Shown here in pieces: positions 27,317 through 34,181 of a stretch of 60,867 bases of DNA. The notes under the pieces were generated by a model. That model saw only the letters and a program-made list of their open reading frames with translations. It did not search any database and was not told the origin of the DNA. Source of the stretch: Clostridium_AQ sp900552125 (lineage in GTDB: Bacteria; Bacillota_I; Bacilli_A; Erysipelotrichales; Erysipelotrichaceae); NCBI GenBank assembly GCA_037892765.1, contig JBBKBW010000014.1; one strand, given 5' to 3'. The position numbers and the translations under genes are program-made. Each line of letters begins with the position of its first letter. Within the stretch, counting starts at the first letter, position 1.

Positions 27317-27982
27317 ATGTTAGATATTATAAAACAGCGCCATTCAGTGCGCAGCTATACATCAAAGAAAATAGATAACGATATTAAAAAACAATTACAG
27401 GATAAAATTAATCAATGTAATGCAGAAAGCGGACTACATATTCAGTTAGTTACAGAAGATGTGCAGGCATTTAATAATTTTCTTGCTCATTATGGTAAAT
27501 TTGATAATGTTCAAAACTATATTGCACTGATTGGTAAGAAATCAAAAGATTTAGATGAAAAAATAGGCTATTATGGAGAACAGTTAGTGTTGTATGCACA
27601 GCAATTAGGACTAAATACCTGTTGGGTGGCAATGACTTTCTCTAAACGAAGCACAAAACAGAATTGCCGAATTGAAAAAGATGAGAAAGTAGTCTGTGTA
27701 TTGGCTTTAGGCTATGGTACAACGCAAGGTGTTTCTCATAAAGTAAAGGTAATAGAAGATATATGTACAAAAGAAGAACATATGCCTGATTGGTATAAAA
27801 AAGGATTGGAATATGCATTACTAGCTCCAACCGCAATGAATCAACAGAAATTTTTATTTCAGCGAGATAATGAATTTGTATCAGTGAAATCAACAGGAGG
27901 ATTTTATTCAAAAGTTGATTTAGGTATTGTGAAATATCATTTTGAATTAGGTGCAGGAAAAGAGAATTTTAAATGGAAGTAA
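27317..27982 (+). CDS. Nitroreductase family protein
   Basis: 221 residues. The N-terminal HSVRSYTSKKID pattern is the FMN-binding start of nitroreductases; GEQLVLYAQQLGLNTCWVA (in part) and LAPTAMNQQKF near residue 172 are typical. Expected to be an FMN-dependent NAD(P)H oxidoreductase of the cytosol. Members with the APTAMNQQ block towards the C-terminus belong to the two-lobed group common in anaerobes. The ATG at 27317 is used because GAGGAGG lies nine bases upstream. Cotranscribed with the ArsR gene. True substrate unknown. Confidence 0.85.
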   Translation: MLDIIKQRHSVRSYTSKKIDNDIKKQLQDKINQCNAESGLHIQLVTEDVQAFNNFLAHYGKFDNVQNYIALIGKKSKDLDEKIGYYGEQLVLYAQQLGLNTCWVAMTFSKRSTKQNCRIEKDEKVVCVLALGYGTTQGVSHKVKVIEDICTKEEHMPDWYKKGLEYALLAPTAMNQQKFLFQRDNEFVSVKSTGGFYSKVDLGIVKYHFELGAGKENFKWK

Positions 27983-28005
27983 GAACGCTTAGGCGTTCTT
28001 TTTGT
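27981..28005 (+). terminator. Terminator of the ArsR-nitroreductase operon
   Basis: AAGAACGC/GCGTTCTT with a TTAG loop and following TTTT; the 5' arm overlaps the stop codon. Confidence 0.88.
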
Positions 28006-28011
28006 ATAAAG

Positions 28012-28038
28012 AAAACATGTGAACATTATGTCACATGT
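28012..28038 (-). terminator. Terminator of the minus-strand redox operon
   Basis: ACATGTGA/TCACATGT perfect 8-bp stem; on the minus strand it is followed by TTTTCTTT. Confidence 0.65.
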
Positions 28039-28431
28039 CTTACTTGTATTTTCACCTAGACATTCAACAGCTAAATGACTAAACCAGATATGAGCTTTTG
28101 CGCCATGCCAATGTTTAACACCAGCAGGAACGGTAACAACATCACCAGGTTTTAAACTTTGAGCTTCTTCTTCCTGTATATCATCAACGTATATTTCTTT
28201 TGCCATGCGGAATGCGGCCCATGCATTTAGGGCAGTCTTTAAATGGTTAGCTAACGAGCTATCCGTAATTCCTTTACTGATTAATGCAGTAATTGTTGTG
28301 ATAGAACGTGTTTTTAGTAATTTGTCTTCTCTTGACCATTCTTCTACAAATAAGACATCATCGTTTAATTCTGCGAATTTAGGCGCAAAATCCTGCAAAA
28401 AATCTTTTCCAGCTGTTTGTTTAACCAAGTT
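28039..28431 (-). pseudogene. Remnant of a carboxymuconolactone decarboxylase-cupin gene
   Basis: The frame encodes the start of a CMD domain (KQTAGKDFLQDFAPKFAEL, TITALISKGITDSSLANHL), jumps from LKTALN directly to AWAAFRMAKEIY, losing about 25 residues that contain the catalytic EIITQ-type helix, then enters the second half of a cupin domain (EEEAQSLKPGDVVTVPAGVKHWHGA in part, with two of its metal-binding histidines) without the first cupin strands. There is no start codon with a ribosome binding site, and the original 3' end is gone: the frame runs on through the operon terminator. It is the last gene of the MerR-controlled operon. Two in-frame deletions and loss of both ends support decay. 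Confidence 0.8.
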
Positions 28432-28448
28432 GTTTACTCTATTTTTAT

Positions 28449-29423
28449 CTATTTCAAATATGTTTGAAAGAAAGTACACATTTTATCAAAAGGGATAACA
28501 TCTAGGTTATCATATAAATCTGTATGCACTGCATCAGGTATTAATAATAATTCTTTGTTGTCTCCTTTTAGAGTTTTATATGCATCTTTACTAAAATAAC
28601 AGGAGTGTGCTTTCTCTCCATGTATTAATAATACCGCACTGCGAATTTCATTACTGTATTGTAAAATAGGCATATTTAAGAAAGATAAAGTAGATGTTGT
28701 GTTCCAGCCATCATTAGAATTTAAAGAACGTTTATGATATCCGCGATCTGTTTTATAGTATGCATGATAATCTTTCACAAAGAAAGGTGCATCTTCAGGA
28801 AGCGGATCAACGACACCGCCAGCTCTTTGATAGGTACCATTTTTATAATCAATAGTACGTTGAGCGTTCAATGCTTTTCTTTTCTCATAACGAGCTTCTT
28901 CACTATCTTCTGCATCAAAATAGCCTTTTGCATTTACTCTTGTCATATCATACATAGTAGATGCAACCGTAGCTTTGATTCGAGTATCTATAGCTGTAGC
29001 ATTTAAAGCCATGCCGCCCCAGCCGCATATACCGATAATTCCAATTCTTTCAGGATCCGCTTTCTCATAAGTAGAAAGGAAGTCAACAGCAGCTTGAAAG
29101 TCTTCGGTATTGATATCAGGTGATGCGACATATCTTGGAGTGCCTCCGCTTTCTCCGGTAAAAGATGGATCAAAAGCGATTGTTAAAAAGCCTTTTCCAG
29201 CCATTGTCTGCGCATATAAACCAGATGCTTGTTCTTTTACAGCACCAAAAGGTCCGCATACAGCGATTGCAGGAAGTTTTCCTTCTGCTTGTTTTGGCTC
29301 ATATAAGTCAGCTGCTAGTGTAATTCCATAACGATTATGGAAAGTTACTTTTTTATGATTGATAAGATTACTTTTAGGGAATGTTTTGTCCCATTCTTCT
29401 GTTAAGTTTAATTTTTCGTTCAT
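28449..29423 (-). CDS. Alpha/beta hydrolase, dienelactone hydrolase-like
   Basis: 324 residues. The nucleophile elbow is GICGWGG near residue 152, so the nucleophile is probably Cys, as in dienelactone hydrolase (GxCxGG). A late block PDAVHTDLYD supplies the catalytic His. No signal peptide; cytosolic. The substrate is unknown; the family acts on esters and lactones and is often induced with oxidoreductases against reactive aldehydes or quinones. Middle gene of the minus-strand operon, 14 bases after the flavoprotein gene, with an AGGAGGAATTAAG site. Confidence 0.82.
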   Translation of the reverse strand: MNEKLNLTEEWDKTFPKSNLINHKKVTFHNRYGITLAADLYEPKQAEGKLPAIAVCGPFGAVKEQASGLYAQTMAGKGFLTIAFDPSFTGESGGTPRYVASPDINTEDFQAAVDFLSTYEKADPERIGIIGICGWGGMALNATAIDTRIKATVASTMYDMTRVNAKGYFDAEDSEEARYEKRKALNAQRTIDYKNGTYQRAGGVVDPLPEDAPFFVKDYHAYYKTDRGYHKRSLNSNDGWNTTSTLSFLNMPILQYSNEIRSAVLLIHGEKAHSCYFSKDAYKTLKGDNKELLLIPDAVHTDLYDNLDVIPFDKMCTFFQTYLK

Positions 29424-29437
29424 CTTAATTCCTCCTC

Positions 29438-29980
29438 TTATTTAATTGATGTACCTAATGCATACGCTTCTTTTAATGCTGGATGATTTTGTATTTCGTT
29501 TGGTGAATTAACTCCTCCTGCAAACACACTTCCAGCAAGTCTTGCTCTTTCGTAGCAATCAATCCAGCCAGTTAATCCGCTAATAGCTCTTTCTGGTACA
29601 TATTCTTCATCTTCTGCGGCTGTTGTCAGCATATAGATATCTTGGAAATGATAATCAGAATCGTATAATGAATTCACACGATCTAATAGTGTTTTCATCT
29701 GTCCGCTCATTTCATAGTAGTAAATAGGTGTAGCAAAAGCGATGCTATCAGCATCATGCATTTTCTTCGCAATCTCAATGGCATCATCATGAATGATGCA
29801 TTGGCCGGTTTTTGTACAAGCTAAACATCCTTTGCAGAAAGCAATCTGTTTATCTTTTAATGTGATTTTTTCAACCTCATGCCCTGCATCTTTAGCCCCT
29901 TTTATAAATGCATCAGCTAAGTATTCTGAATTGCTGTGTTCACGTAAGCTAGTACTGATGACTAGTATCTTTTTTGTCAT
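29438..29980 (-). CDS. NAD(P)H-dependent FMN reductase / iron-sulfur flavoprotein-like
   Basis: 180 residues, flavodoxin fold. The FMN phosphate loop is STSLREHSNSEYLA near residue 8; CKGCLACTKTGQC near 50 is a compact cysteine cluster of the kind that binds an Fe-S cluster in iron-sulfur flavoproteins; TPIYYYEMSGQMKTLLDR near 88 (in part) is the family FMN loop. I chose the second ATG (MTKKILV) because GAGGAGG is 8 bases before it and only 2 before the first. First gene of the operon controlled by the divergent MerR-like regulator. Confidence 0.85.
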   Translation of the reverse strand: MTKKILVISTSLREHSNSEYLADAFIKGAKDAGHEVEKITLKDKQIAFCKGCLACTKTGQCIIHDDAIEIAKKMHDADSIAFATPIYYYEMSGQMKTLLDRVNSLYDSDYHFQDIYMLTTAAEDEEYVPERAISGLTGWIDCYERARLAGSVFAGGVNSPNEIQNHPALKEAYALGTSIK

Positions 29981-30035
29981 TGTCATTCCTCCTCTTCACA
30001 TGCAATTGACAATTGTTTTCTCTTATGCTAATGTT

Positions 30036-30066
30036 ATGATAATACCTAAACCTAACTTTAGGTCAA
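30036..30066 (-). promoter_or_regulatory. MerR-type promoter with 19-bp spacer and operator
   Basis: On the minus strand TTGACC, 19 bases, TATCAT. The spacer contains CCTAAA-GTTAGG-TTTAGG, a perfect 6-bp inverted repeat. An over-long spacer with a central dyad is the hallmark of promoters activated by MerR-family DNA twisting. Confidence 0.85.
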
Positions 30067-30094
30067 GAGTTTTTTTATTGAAAGGAAGAATATT

Positions 30095-30532
30095 ATGTAT
30101 ACAATTGGACAAGTATCTGAAATGTTCCATTTACCTATTTCTACACTTCGTTATTATGATAAAGAAGGTTTATTTCCTCAGATAGAACGTACTTCTGGTA
30201 TTCGTAAATTTGGTAATAATGAACTAGAAGCTTTACGAATAATTGAGTGTTTAAAGAAATCAGGTTTAGAAATTAAGGAAATAAAACAATTTATGGAATG
30301 GTGTGCACAAGGAAGCAGTACATATGAAAAAAGAAGAGATTTGTTTTTAAGACAAAAAGAAATCGTAGAAGAAGAAATACGCAATATGGAAAAAATATTA
30401 GATATGATACGATTTAAATGCTGGTATTATGAAACGGCAATAGAGGATGGAAATGAGGATCGCATTCGTGAAATGATGCCAGATCATCTACCTGATGAGA
30501 TACAAAAGCTTTATGATCATGCGAATGAATAG
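30095..30532 (+). CDS. MerR-family transcription regulator
   Basis: 145 residues. N-terminal winged helix YTIGQVSEMFHLPISTLRYYDKEGLF (quoted across two short motifs: TLRYYDKEGL is diagnostic), then a coiled-coil dimerisation helix (about 75-110) and a short effector region with Cys in FKCWYYETA and MEWCAQG. This resembles the aldehyde/electrophile-sensing AdhR/NmlR-like group that uses Cys. It is divergent from the flavoprotein-hydrolase operon whose promoter has the MerR dyad, so it should activate that operon under electrophile stress. The inducer is inference. Confidence 0.88.
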   Translation: MYTIGQVSEMFHLPISTLRYYDKEGLFPQIERTSGIRKFGNNELEALRIIECLKKSGLEIKEIKQFMEWCAQGSSTYEKRRDLFLRQKEIVEEEIRNMEKILDMIRFKCWYYETAIEDGNEDRIREMMPDHLPDEIQKLYDHANE

Positions 30533-30560
30533 ATTAGATTTAAAGAAAGGCAGATAAAAT

Positions 30561-31934
30561 ATGATTACATTAAAAAAAGTAAATCTTCCAGAAATGGAAA
30601 CTGATTTAGTTCCTGTTACCTTAAGTGATGAAACAATGATTCTGCGTAAGAATAAGGTTTTAGAGAACATGAAAAAGAATAATTTAGATGTTTTAGTTAT
30701 TTATGCAGATTTAGAACATGGAAGTAATTTTGAATATTTATGTGGCTTTTTACCACGTTTTGAAGAAGCTTTATTAGTTTTACATGCGAGTGGTAAAGCA
30801 TATATGGTGTTAGGTAATGAAAATTTAAATAAGGCAGATAAATCAAGATTAGAGGTTATCCCCATTCATATGCCACATTTTTCACTTCCGAATCAGCCGA
30901 TGGAAACAGAAAAAAGTGTTTCTGAAATATTAGCGCAATGTGAGTTATCACAGGTTAAAAAGATTGGGGTTGTCGGCTGGAAGAAATTTACCAGTCATGT
31001 GGAAGAGAATAAACGATTGCTGGATATTCCTTACTACCTGATTGAAGCATTGAAAGCAATTTGTCCACAAGCTGAGTTCCTTAATGCAATTGATATCTTT
31101 ATTGGAGAACATGGCGTACGAACGATTAATAATGCAAATGAGTTCGCTCATTATGAATTTGGGGCAGCACTTGCGGGAACATGTATGTTTGAGGCGATGC
31201 AGGAACTTGATGTAGGAAAATCTGAAATGCAGGTAGCACAGAAACTTGCTTCACAAGGACAGCCGCATAGTGTTGTGACAATCATGGCAGCCGGAGAACG
31301 TTTTGTTAAGGCAAATATGTATCCTGCAGATAAAAAAATAGAATCAGGAAATCCGATATCAATGACAACAGGGGTTAAAGGAGGGCTACAGAGCTGAGGA
31401 GGATATGCAGTCAAAAACAGTCATGAACTTCCAGAAACGGTAAATGATTATTTGGATAGAGTGGCTATTCCATATTTTCAGGCAGTCACGACATGGCTGG
31501 AAACAATTCATATTGGAATGAAGGGAAAAGAATTATATGATACCATTGAAAAAGTGTTACCTAAAGAAGTTTATGGGTGGTCATTAAATCCAGGTCATTT
31601 ATGTGGAGATGAAGAATGGTTATCTTCTCCTATCTATCCAGAATCTGATGAAATATTAGAGAATGGAATGCTGTTTCAGATTGATATCATACCATCTGTG
31701 AAAGGATATGCAGGAATAAGCTGTGAAAGTGGAATTTTGTTGGCAAATCAGGAACTTCGTCAGACTATTCAGAAAGAATATTCGGTTATTTGGCAGAGAA
31801 TAGAAAAAAGAAGAAAATATATGAAAGAAGTATTAGGAATTAAAATTTCCGAGGAAATACTTCCTACAAGTATGATTACCGCTTATTGCAGACCATTTTT
31901 ATTAGATAAAGAATCAGTTTTAGTACAGATATAA
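30561..31934 (+). pseudogene. M24 family peptidase gene with an in-frame TGA
   Basis: One continuous frame of 457 sense codons plus a TGA at 31395-31397. Before it stands a creatinase N-terminal domain and pita-bread start (to TTGVKGGLQS); after it GGYAVKNSHE and the rest of the catalytic domain with PGHLCGDEEW and FQIDIIPS follow without frame change. Related proteins have Arg or another residue at this point, and one C-to-T change (CGA to TGA) explains the stop. No SECIS-like element was noticed. The metal-site residues are unlike canonical aminopeptidase P even if read through. Truncated product: 278 residues without catalytic domain. Could also be a base-calling error. Confidence 0.75.
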
Positions 31935-31985
31935 TTGTTATTGTATGTATATCAAATTAATGTTGATGTATCTTCATATAGTAGT

Positions 31986-32025
31986 GAAAAAGCTTATGTG
32001 GGCAAAATGTTCATATAAGTTTTTT
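31986..32025 (+). terminator. Terminator after the interrupted M24 gene
   Basis: AAAAAGCTTATGTG pairs with CATATAAGTTTTT with one bulge, followed by T residues. Confidence 0.65.
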
Positions 32026-32079
32026 TATTATGAAAACATAATGCAAAATACAAACGTTTACATTAAAATATTTTGTTTA

Positions 32080-32140
32080 TTTTAATGCGATTTTAATTTC
32101 GTTTTAACTTCTTTTACACTGTTTTAATTTTGTTTATGAT
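32080..32140 (+). promoter_or_regulatory. kdp promoter with phased TTTTAAY repeats
   Basis: TTTTAAT, TTTTAAT, TTTTAAC, TTTTACA, TTTTAAT start at 32080, 32091, 32102, 32112 and 32122, that is every 10-11 bases on one face of the helix. TTTACA (32113-32118) and TATGAT (32135-32140) with a 16-base spacer make a plausible promoter in which the last two repeats overlap the -35 and spacer. Tandem direct repeats phased in this way are the binding mode of OmpR/KdpE-family regulators. Confidence 0.6.
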
Positions 32141-32173
32141 AGTATATTCACTGTTATGAAGGAGGAATAAACT

Positions 32174-32269
32174 ATGGTATTAGATATCGTAATGATTGCC
32201 ATGCTGCTGATTGGTTTCGGTCTTATGCGACTATTTGTTGAATGGACGGAAAAGCAGGTAAAAAAATAG
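32174..32269 (+). CDS. 31-residue membrane peptide at the head of the kdp operon
   Basis: ATG at 32174 with AAGGAGGAATAAACT upstream encodes one hydrophobic helix (IVMIAMLLIGFGLMRLF) followed by a charged tail EWTEKQVKK. Small unnamed ORFs of this shape precede kdpF in many kdp operons. Too short for homology to be decisive; the strong ribosome binding site and position argue that it is translated. Possibly a small accessory peptide of the Kdp complex. Confidence 0.65.
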   Translation: MVLDIVMIAMLLIGFGLMRLFVEWTEKQVKK

Positions 32270-32287
32270 GAGAGGGGATTTCGAATT

Positions 32288-32365
32288 ATGTGGTTACTAG
32301 CTATTATTATTGCGGCACTTGCCGGATATTTAATTTATGCCTTAATTAATCCCGAAAAATTTTAA
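32288..32365 (+). CDS. kdpF: KdpF small subunit of the K+-transporting ATPase
   Basis: 25 residues starting MWLLAIIIAALAGYLIYALI and ending NPEKF, the conserved KdpF ending. KdpF is a single-span peptide that stabilises the KdpABC complex. It sits 19 bases before kdpA. GGAGAGGGG precedes the ATG. Confidence 0.85.
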   Translation: MWLLAIIIAALAGYLIYALINPEKF

Positions 32366-32384
32366 TTAGGAGGAAGGAAAAGGT

Positions 32385-34163
32385 ATGATACAGATTATTT
32401 GTACATTACTTATATTTATGGTGATAATATTTCCTGTTGGAATGTATGTTTATCATATCACTACACATAAGAAAAGTTTTATAGATCCTGTTTGTGATCG
32501 AATTGATAATGGAATATATAAATTGTTCAGAATTGATACTTCAAACATGGGCTGGAAAAAATATGCATGTACATTACTATTGGTTAATGCATGTATGGTT
32601 ATCGCCGGGTATTTAATATTACGTATTCAATCTTTATTGTTTTTAAATCCAAACGGCATAGACAATATGGAGCAGACGTTATCGTTTAATACGATTATTT
32701 CCTTTATGACAAATACAAACTTACAACATTATTCTGGTGAATCCGGTTTAACATATTTATCTCAGATGGTTGTCATCATTATGATGATGTTTACTTCTGC
32801 AGCAACAGGATATGCTGCCTGTGTTGCAATGGTTAGAGGTCTGCTGGGAAAGAAAATGGGAAACTTCTACGTGGATTTTACACGTATTACTACACGTTTC
32901 TTAATTCCTATGGCATTCTTGGTAGGATTGTTCCTGGTATCTCAGGGAGTTCCTCAAACATTAGCTTCTAACTTTACAGTTCAGACGATCGAAGGTAAAT
33001 TACAGGATATTGCAAGCGGTCCGATTGCGGCACTTGAATCTATTAAGCATTTAGGAACAAATGGTGGAGGATTCTTGGGCGCCAATTCATCTACACCATT
33101 AGAAAATCCAACAATTCTATCCAATATCGCAGAGCTGTTTTCTATGATGCTGCTTCCTGCAGCCTGCGTGTTTACTTTTGGACATATGGCGTATGATAAA
33201 GCACAAGAGAAAAAAGCAAACGCAAAACAAATTTCAGAATTTGTTAAGAGTGATGAAATCCGATTGGAAAGTGTTAGGGAAGAAAAAAGCAGAAAAAGAG
33301 TTTGGCTTGGCAAAGAAGGACGTACGATCTTTGCGGCTATGTCTATCTTATTCCTGATTGGACTGGCTGTTTGTTTCTGGGCAGAAAGTCAAGGAAACAG
33401 TGCAGTTGCGGCAAATGGTATAACACAGACATTAGGAAGTATGGAAGGGAAAGAAGTTCGCTTTGGAATTGCGCAGTCTTCCTTATTTACAACTGTAACT
33501 ACTTCATTTACAACTGGTACTGTAAACAATATGCATGATACGTTAACACCAATCGGTGGTATGATTCCACTATTGCATATGATGTTAAACGTAGTATTCG
33601 GCGGTGCCGGTGTTGGGTTGATGAACATGCTGATTTATGCAATCATTGCAGTATTTATCTGCGACTTGATGATTGGACGTACTCCTGAATATCTTGGCAA
33701 GAAGATTGAAGGGAAAGAAATGAAACTTGCAGCATTATGCATCATCATCCACCCATTATTGATTTTAGGCTTCTCTGCAATTGCAGTTGCCTGTCAGGCA
33801 GGTTTAGAGGGGATAACAAATCCGGGTTACCATGGATTATCACAGGTATTGTATGAATTCTCATCTTCTGCAGCAAATAACGGTTCAGGATTTGAGGGAT
33901 TGGCAGATAACACTTACTTCTGGAATATTACAACCGGAATGGCAATGTTCTTTGGTCGTTATCTATCCATCATCATTCAGCTTGGTATTGCCGGCAGTCT
34001 GCTGCATAAGGTAGATATCAATGAATCTGTAGGAACATTAAAAACAAATACATGGACATTTGCGATTATCCTTGTCTTTGTAGTTTATATTTTCGCTGCA
34101 TTGACATTCTTGCCTGCGTTAGCATTAGGTCCAATCGCAGAGGCCTTATCACTTGGTATATAA
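32385..34163 (+). CDS. kdpA: K+-transporting ATPase subunit A
   Basis: 592 residues, slightly longer than the usual 557-580. Ten or more membrane segments. Selectivity-filter regions are visible: MTNTNLQHYSGE near 110, GTNGGGFLGANSSTPLENPT near 225, TTSFTTGTVNNMHD near 370 and SSAANNGSGFEG near 496. KdpA is the channel-like, potassium-binding subunit of the high-affinity KdpFABC pump. Followed 18 bases later by kdpB. Confidence 0.95.
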   Translation: MIQIICTLLIFMVIIFPVGMYVYHITTHKKSFIDPVCDRIDNGIYKLFRIDTSNMGWKKYACTLLLVNACMVIAGYLILRIQSLLFLNPNGIDNMEQTLSFNTIISFMTNTNLQHYSGESGLTYLSQMVVIIMMMFTSAATGYAACVAMVRGLLGKKMGNFYVDFTRITTRFLIPMAFLVGLFLVSQGVPQTLASNFTVQTIEGKLQDIASGPIAALESIKHLGTNGGGFLGANSSTPLENPTILSNIAELFSMMLLPAACVFTFGHMAYDKAQEKKANAKQISEFVKSDEIRLESVREEKSRKRVWLGKEGRTIFAAMSILFLIGLAVCFWAESQGNSAVAANGITQTLGSMEGKEVRFGIAQSSLFTTVTTSFTTGTVNNMHDTLTPIGGMIPLLHMMLNVVFGGAGVGLMNMLIYAIIAVFICDLMIGRTPEYLGKKIEGKEMKLAALCIIIHPLLILGFSAIAVACQAGLEGITNPGYHGLSQVLYEFSSSAANNGSGFEGLADNTYFWNITTGMAMFFGRYLSIIIQLGIAGSLLHKVDINESVGTLKTNTWTFAIILVFVVYIFAALTFLPALALGPIAEALSLGI

Positions 34164-34181
34164 AAGGAGGACACTATTACT

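Noticed and set aside
31395..31397. TGA in the M24 gene as a selenocysteine codon
   Set aside because: No SECIS-like hairpin was noticed and related peptidases do not have Cys at this point; a C-to-T nonsense change is simpler.
31935..32173. ydaO-type c-di-AMP riboswitch upstream of kdp
   Set aside because: The leader is too short after the predicted promoter and lacks the conserved ydaO blocks; phased repeats explain the region better.
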